Part shown: positions 1 through 5,610 of the stretch, in pieces
Layout: each line of letters opens with the position of its first letter
How positions within the stretch are numbered: the stretch's first letter is position 1
Origin: Cyclobacteriaceae bacterium
GTDB taxonomy: Bacteria; Bacteroidota; Bacteroidia; Cytophagales; Cyclobacteriaceae
Direction: 5' to 3'
DNA: 6,294 nt
NCBI GenBank assembly: GCA_025455225.1
Contig: JALOMY010000179.1
Coordinates: forward strand, 1 to 6,294
Translations under genes and position numbers: made by a program
The notes under the pieces: generated by a model
Seen by the model: only the letters and a program-made list of their open reading frames with translations
What the model was told of the DNA's origin: nothing
Databases searched by the model: none

Positions 1-5
1 ATTGT

Positions 6-22
6 GAAGGATAAATACCTTC
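6..22. terminator. weak hairpin just upstream of the first gene
   Basis: GAAGG and CCTTC form a 5 bp inverted repeat around a 7-base AT-rich loop, followed by TTT. It could be the end of a transcript from a gene left of the window or part of the leader of the flavoprotein gene. The stem is short and may be chance. I see no convincing TAnnTTTG promoter in the 28 bases before the start codon. Confidence 0.2.
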
Positions 23-28
23 TTTAGC

Positions 29-1609
29 ATGCGAACGCAGGAAATTATACTTACACCTGAAGAGGCATTCGATGCGATCCGGTTTCAGGATCACCTTTAT
101 GCTAAGCTTTCCCTGAAAAAGGATGGTGATTGGTGGGTACGGCCACTCAAACGATCAATTGATGCCCGAAGTAAACGTGTTGTGGTTCGTGTGTTATGCG
201 AAGTCATTCCAGCTTCAGAAAAGCAACCCCTGATTCAATATTCCAAAGCCTTTCAGTCGATTACATCTTCTTCCAGGCGTTGTGTTATTGTGGGTTCCGG
301 TCCGGCTGGATTGTTTGCTGCCCTGCGTCTTTTGGAGTTTGGTGTAAAGCCCATCGTTGTTGAACGGGGATCGGATGTTCGCGCCAGGCGAAGGGATCTG
401 GCGGCTATTAATAAACATCATATCGTAAATCCGGATTCGAATTATTGCTTCGGTGAGGGTGGAGCCGGAACCTACTCGGATGGGAAGTTGTACACGCGCT
501 CTAAAAAGCGCGGAGATGTACATCGCATCCTGGAAATACTGGTAGCCCATGGTGCGAACGAAGAGATACTCTTTGATGCCCATCCGCATATCGGCACCAA
601 TAAACTTCCGGCCCTGATCGAACGAATCAGAGCCAGTATTCTTGATGCCGGAGGTGAGATCCGTTTTAATACCCGGATAACCGATTTCATAATGCGTGAT
701 TCTGCAGTTACTGGAGTCAGAACATCGGGTGGCGATACGATTGATGGTGATGCGGTGCTGTTAGCCACAGGGCATTCAGCCCGCGATATCTTTGAACTGC
801 TTCATCACCGTAACATAAGCCTTGAAGTAAAACCTTTTGCGCTTGGTGTTCGGGTTGAACATCCCCAGGAACTAATTGACCGCATTCAATATCATTGCCC
901 GGTTAATCGTGGTCTTTATTTGCCTGCCTCTTCGTATTCGCTGGTTCATCAGTCGGTGGTTGAAGGAAAGCAGCGGGGTGTTTTTTCATTCTGCATGTGT
1001 CCGGGTGGTTTTATCGTTCCGGCAGCAACATCACCGGGTGAAATTGTAGTGAATGGCATGAGCCCGTCACGAAGAGATTCACGGTATGCCAATTCAGGAA
1101 TTGTTGTTTCAGTTGAAGAGCCTGATTTCATATCCTTTAAAAAGTTTGGTCCGTTGGCAGGTATGCATTTTCAAGCATCCGTAGAGCAAAAAGCCTGCGA
1201 ATTGGCAGGTGGTAAGCAGACTGCACCGGCTCAGCGACTGGTGGATTTTGTGGACAAGCGAAATTCAACTTCCTTACCAAGCAGTTCGTATCAACCTGGT
1301 TTACTGGCTTGTAATATGGATGATGTGTTACCACCAATTATTGCGGAAGCGTTGCGTCAGGGATTCAGGGATTTCGGAAGAAAAATGAAAGGATATCTGA
1401 CGAATGAGGCGCAGATCGTTGGGGTGGAGAGTCGCACTTCCTCACCCGTGCGAATCCCCCGCGACCCAATTACGCTGCAGCATCCCCGGGTTACTGGACT
1501 TTTTCCGTGTGGTGAAGGTGCAGGTTTTGCGGGAGGCATTGTTTCGGCTGCCATGGATGGTGAACGAAGTGCCGAGGCAGTTGTTACAATGATGGGAATA
1601 AGAAAATAA
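29..1609 (+). CDS. FAD-dependent dehydrogenase, COG2509 family
   Basis: This 526-residue flavoprotein matches the family of uncharacterised FAD-dependent dehydrogenases (COG2509) in both length and motif order. Residues 1-85 form the family's N-terminal extension. Residues 86-112 are the dinucleotide-binding beta-alpha-beta unit, with G89-S-G91-P-A-G94 and an acidic residue (E112, in VVERG) placed to bind the FAD ribose. The family signature FGEGGAGTYSDGKL lies at 141-154, the second FAD-contact motif LLATGHSARD at 244-253, the FCMCPGG segment at 321-327, and a C-terminal FAD-binding segment with GLFPCGEGAGFAGGI at 490-504. It is soluble, with no signal peptide or membrane segment. The physiological substrate of the family is not known to me. 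The gene is followed 2 bp later by a CoA-binding-fold gene, so the two are probably cotranscribed. The ATG at 29 fits the usual N-terminus; the upstream sequence is too short to exclude an earlier start. Confidence 0.9.
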   Translation: MRTQEIILTPEEAFDAIRFQDHLYAKLSLKKDGDWWVRPLKRSIDARSKRVVVRVLCEVIPASEKQPLIQYSKAFQSITSSSRRCVIVGSGPAGLFAALRLLEFGVKPIVVERGSDVRARRRDLAAINKHHIVNPDSNYCFGEGGAGTYSDGKLYTRSKKRGDVHRILEILVAHGANEEILFDAHPHIGTNKLPALIERIRASILDAGGEIRFNTRITDFIMRDSAVTGVRTSGGDTIDGDAVLLATGHSARDIFELLHHRNISLEVKPFALGVRVEHPQELIDRIQYHCPVNRGLYLPASSYSLVHQSVVEGKQRGVFSFCMCPGGFIVPAATSPGEIVVNGMSPSRRDSRYANSGIVVSVEEPDFISFKKFGPLAGMHFQASVEQKACELAGGKQTAPAQRLVDFVDKRNSTSLPSSSYQPGLLACNMDDVLPPIIAEALRQGFRDFGRKMKGYLTNEAQIVGVESRTSSPVRIPRDPITLQHPRVTGLFPCGEGAGFAGGIVSAAMDGERSAEAVVTMMGIRK

Positions 1610-1611
1610 GA

Positions 1612-1974
1612 ATGAAAACAGTAATAGTAGGAGCAACCCCCAATCCATCCCGATATGCATTTCTTGCAGCCGGCATGTTAAAGGAATACGGTTTCGAGTT
1701 TGTACCGCTTGGAATTAAATCGGGTGTTGTCCATGGAGAACCGATTATCGACTTGCGAAAAAGACCCGAGATGGATGATGTAGACACCATCACCCTGTAC
1801 ATTGGTGCCCGGCACCAACCCGAATGGTATGATTACCTGATCAGCCTGAACCCCAGGCGTGTTATTTTTAATCCGGGAACAGAAAATGCCGAGTTTGAAT
1901 CGTTACTGAATCAACATGGAATTGAACCCGTTGAAGCCTGTACGCTGGTCCTGCTTCGAACCGGTCAGTATTGA
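1612..1974 (+). CDS. CoA-binding domain protein, YccU/CoA_binding_2 type
   Basis: This 120-residue protein is a single Rossmann-type CoA-binding domain of the CoA_binding_2 kind (COG1832, YccU-like). It opens with beta strand TVIVGATPNPSRYAF (residues 3-17), the usual nucleotide-binding loop, then a helix and the strand FEFVPLGIK (28-36). Residues 83-92 (RVIFNPGTEN) and 107-115 (VEACTLVLL) are the conserved C-terminal motifs, with C110 at the position commonly held by cysteine in this family. Family members are known to bind CoA-like ligands, but their cellular role is unsettled. The length is normal and the domain is complete. The start lies 2 bp after the stop of the flavoprotein gene, so translational coupling is likely. 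The gene ends 15 bp before the end of the opposing SnoaL-like gene. Confidence 0.85.
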   Translation: MKTVIVGATPNPSRYAFLAAGMLKEYGFEFVPLGIKSGVVHGEPIIDLRKRPEMDDVDTITLYIGARHQPEWYDYLISLNPRRVIFNPGTENAEFESLLNQHGIEPVEACTLVLLRTGQY

Positions 1975-1989
1975 ATAATTAAGCTATAG

Positions 1990-2499
1990 TCATCGGACGG
2001 GCTGATTATCTTTTTGCATGGCGATTACCGAGACGCAGATGATTTTCCAAACACCGTTGATTTTTTCCATCACCCGAACTTCGGCTTGCGGTGGCCGCTG
2101 ACTTTCATCATCCACATTTTGTGTAAAACGAATGTATGCCATATTGCCATGGATCTTGATGTGTAGCCAATCGCGTTTGATTTTTGCAGTAGATGGTTTT
2201 GAGGTTTTGAAATAGTTGTCAAAACCTTTGTAGATGTCTTCCCATCCCGAGAAGGAATTCACATCCGTTGTATCGGCAAACGACCAAAAGGCATAGGACA
2301 CCGGTGCCCAGTAACTGGCCCATTCTTTTTGATCGATTTCAAAAAATGCCTGAGTTTCTTTTTCGATTATTGATTTAATCACAGACTCATCATTTGCAGA
2401 CGAGGTAGCTGTCGTGGTTTTTTTCTTTTGAGCAAGTGCTGTTAAAGAGATTGAAGATGCGAGCAGGAGCAAGAAGAATGACCGGATAATGTATGACAT
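1990..2499 (-). CDS. exported SnoaL/NTF2-like protein (DUF4440-like)
   Basis: The 169-residue product starts with a Sec signal peptide: a short charged start with R6, a hydrophobic core at residues 8-20, and ALA at 21-23 followed by Q24, a good signal peptidase I site. The mature protein has a short Lys/Thr/Ser-rich linker (24-37). A single alpha+beta cone domain of the SnoaL/NTF2 type follows, with the helix IKSIIEKETQAFFEID (41-56), the FWSF segment (71-74) and the terminal strands AEVRVMEKINGVWKIICVSV (139-158). This helix-then-strand pattern is typical of DUF4440-like proteins, which may bind small ligands or be catalytic. The catalytic residues are not obvious here, so no enzyme activity is assigned. 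It is expected in the periplasm. The small membrane ORF 58 bp upstream on the same strand may be in the same transcript. Confidence 0.75.
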   Translation of the reverse strand: MSYIIRSFFLLLLASSISLTALAQKKKTTTATSSANDESVIKSIIEKETQAFFEIDQKEWASYWAPVSYAFWSFADTTDVNSFSGWEDIYKGFDNYFKTSKPSTAKIKRDWLHIKIHGNMAYIRFTQNVDDESQRPPQAEVRVMEKINGVWKIICVSVIAMQKDNQPVR

Positions 2500-2557
2500 A
2501 GAGGTGGGGTTTAGGATTCGTTATCGTATTAATTGCTGCATGACCAATCCAATAAGG

Positions 2558-2707
2558 TCAGAAGTTCTCCGGATTACTGGTAAGTATTGGGATTTGCGAG
2601 ACCCAGTCTATAAACTTGATCATCATACTACGAACCAATCCTAACGTTGTAAGGCTTCCCAGAATATAAAGAACCAGGAAATCCAGCTTTCTAATGGCCA
2701 GTTTCAT
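2558..2707 (-). CDS. putative 49-residue single-pass membrane protein
   Basis: An ATG-started frame of 49 codons plus TGA sits in the gap between the SnoaL-like gene and ppk2. I found no other initiation codon between this ATG and the in-frame upstream TGA 13 codons away. The N-terminus is basic (K2, R6, K7). One hydrophobic segment at residues 10-25 (FLVLYILGSLTTLGLV) follows, then an amphipathic stretch with I30, F32, W35 and V36, and a polar end (SNPENF). The charge pattern suggests the N-terminus is cytoplasmic. The composition looks like protein rather than a random frame, but no family is recognised and the function is unknown. It lies 58 bp upstream of the exported SnoaL-like gene on the same strand and may be cotranscribed with it. 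It is divergent from ppk2. It could still be a chance frame. Confidence 0.45.
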   Translation of the reverse strand: MKLAIRKLDFLVLYILGSLTTLGLVRSMMIKFIDWVSQIPILTSNPENF

Positions 2708-2845
2708 GCGTCTTGGTTTAGGTGTTAAAAAGTTAAGGAAACTTCATCTAAATTCAAATAAATATGTAGGCAGATGTTGTGACGTAAATCATAGGCTTAT
2801 GAACCAGGAATTATTAGCTTAGGAATTCGTTTAAACCTGAACATT
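2708..2845. other. divergent intergenic region between the small ORF and ppk2
   Basis: This 138 bp stretch separates two divergent starts and should carry promoters for both directions. It is AT-rich. I find no perfect TAnnTTTG element for ppk2; the nearest is TAGCTTAG at 2815-2822, one mismatch off. No Shine-Dalgarno sequence precedes the ppk2 ATG. Together with the small ORF and the 58 bp after it, this accounts for the whole 2500-2845 gap, in which I see no RNA gene. Confidence 0.5.
2755..2762 (-). promoter_or_regulatory. possible -7 element for the small ORF / SnoaL unit
   Basis: On the minus strand this reads TTTATTTG, seven of eight matches to the Bacteroidota sigma -7 consensus TAnnTTTG. 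It would start transcription about 40 bases before the small ORF. I see no clear TTG/TTTG -33 box at the right distance, so this is a weak call. Confidence 0.2.
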
Positions 2846-3859
2846 ATGCTATCCGATTCAAAAATTTATAACCTCAAAAAATTACTGGCTGTACCGGGTA
2901 AAAAATTCAACTTGAAGGATTACGATACCAAGTACCGCGGTAAGGAGCTTACCCGCAGGGATGCTGAAATGCTACTGGAGATGGGTCGCAAACATTTGGC
3001 AGAAATTCAGGATAAGCTTTATGCGCATAATCAATACAGTGTTCTTATCATTTTTCAGGCCATGGATGCGGCCGGAAAAGACGGTGCGGTAAAACATATT
3101 ATGTCGGGTTTTAATCCGCTGGGTGTAAAGGTTTATAGCTTTAAAGCCCCCAATTCAATGGAACTGGACCATGATTATTTCTGGCGTCATACCGTTGCAT
3201 TACCGGCCCGCGGAGAAATTGGCATACACAACCGTTCGCATTACGAAAATGTGTTGGTAACGAAAGTACATCCGGATTGGATTCTGAATGAAAATATTCC
3301 AGGAATCAATTCCGTAAAGGATATTGATAAGAAATTCTGGGAAAAACGCTATAAGCAGATTAACCGGTTTGAAAAGAACCTGGCTCAAAATGGAACGGTC
3401 ATCTTAAAATTCTTTTTACACGTTTCGAAGAAGGAACAGAAGAAGCGCTTTCTCGAGCGAATCGATGACCCAACCAAGAACTGGAAGTTTTCATTATCCG
3501 ACTTAAAAGAACGGAGTTACTGGGATGACTACCAGAAAGCCTTTGAAGAAGCCATAAGCAAAACATCACAACCCCATGCACCCTGGTATGTGATTCCCGC
3601 AGACGATAAATGGTTCGCCCGATTGGCTATTGCAGCGGTCATCTACCGTGAATTTGAGAAATTGAAATTAAGTTACCCGGAAGTTACCGATACACAACGG
3701 GCTGAGTTGCAGAAAGCCAGGTTGCAGTTGATGGCAGAAGATGGGGATAAGCAAAAGTCGGCCAAGACCAAAAAAGGAAAGAAGAAAAAAGTAACGGCAA
3801 AAACGAATAAGGAAGTTGAAGCGGTAACAGCCGAGATGAATGGAAAAGGAAGTAAATGA
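2846..3859 (+). CDS. ppk2: polyphosphate kinase 2, class III-like
   Basis: PPK2 enzymes transfer phosphate between polyphosphate and nucleotides in the cytoplasm; class III members phosphorylate both AMP and ADP. The core of this 337-residue protein has the P-loop FQAMDAAGKDG at 70-80 (K78 is the Walker lysine), the GVKVYSFKAPNSMELDHDYFWR segment at 93-114, the lid motif NRSHYENVLVTKVHP at 129-143, and the Walker B region VILKFFLHVSKKEQKKRF at 185-202. WYVIPADDKWFARL at 247-260 ends the core. From memory the wording is very close to the class III enzyme of Cytophaga hutchinsonii; the class is inferred, not tested. The usual length is about 300 residues. The excess is a Lys-rich tail (302-322, 11 of 21 residues Lys) plus an acidic/polar end. 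The stop codon overlaps the left terminal repeat of the adjacent foldback element. No other polyphosphate gene is nearby. Confidence 0.92.
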   Translation: MLSDSKIYNLKKLLAVPGKKFNLKDYDTKYRGKELTRRDAEMLLEMGRKHLAEIQDKLYAHNQYSVLIIFQAMDAAGKDGAVKHIMSGFNPLGVKVYSFKAPNSMELDHDYFWRHTVALPARGEIGIHNRSHYENVLVTKVHPDWILNENIPGINSVKDIDKKFWEKRYKQINRFEKNLAQNGTVILKFFLHVSKKEQKKRFLERIDDPTKNWKFSLSDLKERSYWDDYQKAFEEAISKTSQPHAPWYVIPADDKWFARLAIAAVIYREFEKLKLSYPEVTDTQRAELQKARLQLMAEDGDKQKSAKTKKGKKKKVTAKTNKEVEAVTAEMNGKGSK

Positions 3860-3883
3860 GGCTGTCTCAAATGTAAGATTGTC

Positions 3884-3904
3884 ATTCCGAACGTTGTGAG
3901 GAAT
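3884..3904 (+). repeat. REP-like hairpin unit, left arm
   Basis: ATTCC (3884-3888) pairs with GGAAT (3900-3904) around the 11-base loop GAACGTTGTGA. It is preceded by GTC and followed by ACCC, the same context as the right unit read on the minus strand. Confidence 0.65.
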
Positions 3905-3930
3905 ACCCGTAATCAGCATTCAAAAAGGGG

Positions 3931-3951
3931 ACATCTCACTGCGTTCGATGT
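3931..3951 (-). repeat. REP-like hairpin unit, right arm
   Basis: Read on the minus strand this is GTC, then ACATC, the 11-base loop GAACGCAGTGA, then GATGT and CCCC. The loop matches the left unit at 9 of 11 positions. The 5 bp stem has a different sequence but is again perfectly complementary. Confidence 0.65.
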
Positions 3952-3996
3952 GACGTGTTGAATTATGCTGACTTTTGAGACCTCCTCATTATTGTT

Positions 3997-5424
3997 TTAA
4001 TGACCGTCAATGCTTGTTTCGAGCGTGTTCAGGTGAACAATGGTTCCTTTTGACCTGAGTGCTTCAGCCAGTTTTAAAATTCCATCTTTATTTTCCCAGG
4101 GATTATCCACCAGGGCAAAGATTTGCAGGTGATTAAATGAAATGATCTCTTCAGGTATTTCATGCAGGTCGTTGTGTGAAACATCCAGGTTTTCAAGATT
4201 CGCCAAACTCACAATAGGATATGGAAAGGAAGTAAAGTAATTGTTGTTTATCCGTAAGACTTTCAGTGTTGAAAGGTCTCTCATGCTTTCAGGAAGGTAA
4301 CTGAGTTTGTTATTGGATATGTACAATTCACGCAGGTTAGGGAGTTTACCAATATTCTCAGGTAACGCAGAAAGCTGGTTGTGCGACAGGTAAAGAATTT
4401 CAAGCCGGGAGAGTTTATTCAGATCGATGTTGATTGAAGTAAGATTATTGAAGTAGAGATCGATCTGCTTCAGGTTATACAGGCTTTCCATGCTTACCGG
4501 AAGGCTGCTAAGTTTGCAGTTATAAAACGATAACTCTTCCAGGTTGGTCAGTGTGCCGATGGCAGGATCAATGGACGATATCGGATTATTGCTAAGGATC
4601 AATCTTTGAAGCTTTGGAAAACGATTAATCGTCTCCGGAAGGATACTGATTTTATTACTCATCAGGTTCAGGTACTCCAGCGCGAAGTTTTGATCGGGAA
4701 TATCCGTTAAGGTGATCTGGTTTCCGATCAGGCTAAGTTTCTTTAATCCTGAGTTTTTAGTGATGTTCGGAAATTTACTCAACCTGATATTACCAGTCAG
4801 GTCGAGATCTTGCATACCTCTAAAGTTTTTGTATGTGCGTGGCAGTGCTTCAGCTTCTACTCCCCGGAAGATTAATTCCCTGATATTTTTATTCTTCCCC
4901 AGCTTAAGTGGTTTGTTGATTTTATTATTAAAGACATACAACGATTTCAAATGAGGAAGCTTGTTCAGTTTGGAAGGGAGTTTCCGGATGGAGGTGTTGA
5001 CCAACTCCAGTTCTTCCAGGTTGGTGCAGGTAAAGACCTGGTTAGGTACCTTTTTGATTTCTTTACCGGATATGCTCAGGCTCTTCACTGAGTCGGCCTC
5101 CTTCTTGCCTTGAAGAATGTCTTCAATCGGAGTGAAAGTCCGGTTGGGTGAGTAGATAACCCGGTAGCCGATAATTTTAGACCGAAGGGTGGTATGCAGT
5201 TGGAGCAGACTGTCGTATTTCTTTCGTTCAACCGGATTAATGTTGGTTCTCCATATCTCCTGGAGAGACGATTGTACCTGCGCATAATCAGTCGAGTCTT
5301 TTTTGTTGGCAAAAACAGGAACGGTTTGCTGGGCTTGAAGCAGTATAAAACGGAAGAGGAGAACAGCTATGAGCAGCCGGGATTTACCGTCTAAAATGAA
5401 ATCAGTTTTTACGTTAAGGCGCAC
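3997..5424 (-). CDS. exported leucine-rich-repeat protein
   Basis: The 475-residue product has a basic N-terminus, a hydrophobic core at about 17-29 and LQA at 29-31 before QQ, a plausible signal peptidase I site, so it is probably periplasmic or secreted. Residues 32-110 are a non-repeat N-terminal region of unknown function. From about 112 to 454 there are roughly 15 tandem leucine-rich repeats of about 23 residues, pattern LxxLxLxxNxLxxLPxxIxxL. The clearest lie at about residues 248-430, for example LEILYLSHNQLSALPENIGK. A short cap ends the protein. LRRs form a curved solenoid that usually binds a protein or peptide; the partner is unknown. No kinase, GTPase (Roc) or sorting domain is fused. 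The start is GTG: an in-frame TAA lies seven codons upstream and no ATG occurs before the signal peptide. The gene converges on ppk2 and is divergent from gyrB. Confidence 0.85.
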   Translation of the reverse strand: MRLNVKTDFILDGKSRLLIAVLLFRFILLQAQQTVPVFANKKDSTDYAQVQSSLQEIWRTNINPVERKKYDSLLQLHTTLRSKIIGYRVIYSPNRTFTPIEDILQGKKEADSVKSLSISGKEIKKVPNQVFTCTNLEELELVNTSIRKLPSKLNKLPHLKSLYVFNNKINKPLKLGKNKNIRELIFRGVEAEALPRTYKNFRGMQDLDLTGNIRLSKFPNITKNSGLKKLSLIGNQITLTDIPDQNFALEYLNLMSNKISILPETINRFPKLQRLILSNNPISSIDPAIGTLTNLEELSFYNCKLSSLPVSMESLYNLKQIDLYFNNLTSINIDLNKLSRLEILYLSHNQLSALPENIGKLPNLRELYISNNKLSYLPESMRDLSTLKVLRINNNYFTSFPYPIVSLANLENLDVSHNDLHEIPEEIISFNHLQIFALVDNPWENKDGILKLAEALRSKGTIVHLNTLETSIDGH

Positions 5425-5470
5425 TGGAAATACGATTGATTAGGGTGGTTATTTACCGTGATTATGGACG

Positions 5471-5478
5471 CAATTTTA
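5471..5478 (-). promoter_or_regulatory. possible -7 element of the LRR gene
   Basis: On the minus strand this is TAAAATTG, one mismatch from TAnnTTTG, and would start transcription about 40 bases before the GTG codon. No good -33 box is seen at the usual distance. Confidence 0.25.
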
Positions 5479-5510
5479 CACAATTCCTGATGCTTAATTC
5501 AGTCTTGGAT

Positions 5511-5556
5511 TCCAGGTTAAAATAAAGTCTGATTTTATCGGTAATAATGACCTGGA
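5511..5556. promoter_or_regulatory. nested palindromes in the LRR-gyrB divergent region
   Basis: TCCAGGT (5511-5517) pairs with ACCTGGA (5550-5556), and inside it TAAAAT (5518-5523) pairs with ATTTTA (5532-5537) around an 8-base loop. The two left arms are directly adjacent. The element lies just upstream of the gyrB promoter motif, so it could be an operator or a supercoiling-sensitive structure. Function is inferred from position only. The rest of the 186 bp gap (5425-5610) is AT-rich with no further gene seen. Confidence 0.3.
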
Positions 5557-5583
5557 TTTCTACTTTTTCAGGCCAAAAAGCGT

Positions 5584-5591
5584 TAATTTTG
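5584..5591 (+). promoter_or_regulatory. gyrB promoter -7 element
   Basis: TAATTTTG is a perfect match to the Bacteroidota -7 consensus TAnnTTTG and lies 19 bases before the gyrB ATG, which implies a very short leader. The -33 box is not clear; the nearest candidates are TTTC at 5557-5560 and the T-run at 5564-5568. Confidence 0.5.
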
Positions 5592-5610
5592 AAGGTTTTA
5601 TACCGAAAGC

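Larger units (their letters stand above)
3858..3987. terminator. possible bidirectional terminator for ppk2 and the LRR gene
   Basis: The two genes converge and only 137 bp separate their stop codons. The long foldback structure described for this element is the only strong secondary structure in the gap, and T-rich bases (ATTATTGTTTT, 3988-3998) follow it on the plus strand. It could therefore end transcripts from both sides. This is inferred from position and folding. Confidence 0.35.
3855..3990. mobile_element. foldback repeat element (MITE-like) with terminal inverted repeats
   Basis: The core runs 3858-3987. Its ends are GAGGCTGTCTCAAA (3858-3871) and TTTGAGACCTCCTC (3974-3987), which pair except for two central bases. 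The pairing continues outward to AATGAGG and CCTCATT, from 3855 to 3990. Inside are two hairpin units in opposite orientation (3884-3904 and 3931-3951) and a further inverted pair TCAGCAT/ATGCTGA (3913-3919 and 3965-3971). The whole 130 bp is therefore a nested palindrome without coding capacity. Such short elements with IS-like ends are typical of non-autonomous transposable repeats. I recall similar GTCATTCCGAACG-type repeats and GAGGCTGTCTCAAAA-type ends in Bacteroidota genomes but cannot verify this here. No clear target-site duplication is visible beyond the AT flanking both ends. Confidence 0.7.

Noticed and set aside
215..768. Overlapping minus-strand open frames of 98-124 codons
   Set aside because: They lie entirely inside the flavoprotein gene, whose frame has clear family motifs; their translations show no recognisable domain.
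1975..2010. Possible terminator between the convergent genes ending at 1974 and 1990
   Set aside because: The only pairing seen is about 7 bp with a G-U pair and a 20-base loop reaching into the SnoaL-like gene, too weak to call.
2671..2810. Direct repeat GAACCAGGAA at 2671-2680 and 2801-2810
   Set aside because: Only 10 bases, one copy within the putative small gene, and no similar flanks of note; chance is adequate.
2823..2836. Adjacent GAATTC and GTTTAAAC sites resembling a cloning linker
   Set aside because: The flanking sequence runs naturally into the ppk2 leader and nothing vector-like is present.
3668..3919. Minus-strand frame with hydrophobic Phe-rich translation over the ppk2 end
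   Set aside because: The Phe/Leu richness is the complement of the Lys-rich ppk2 tail codons; it also runs into the foldback repeat.
4531..5032. Recurring CTTCCAGGTTGGT-like blocks that look like DNA repeats
   Set aside because: They encode equivalent positions of the leucine-rich repeats (NLEEL) and are irregularly spaced, so they are neither a CRISPR array nor separate repeat elements.
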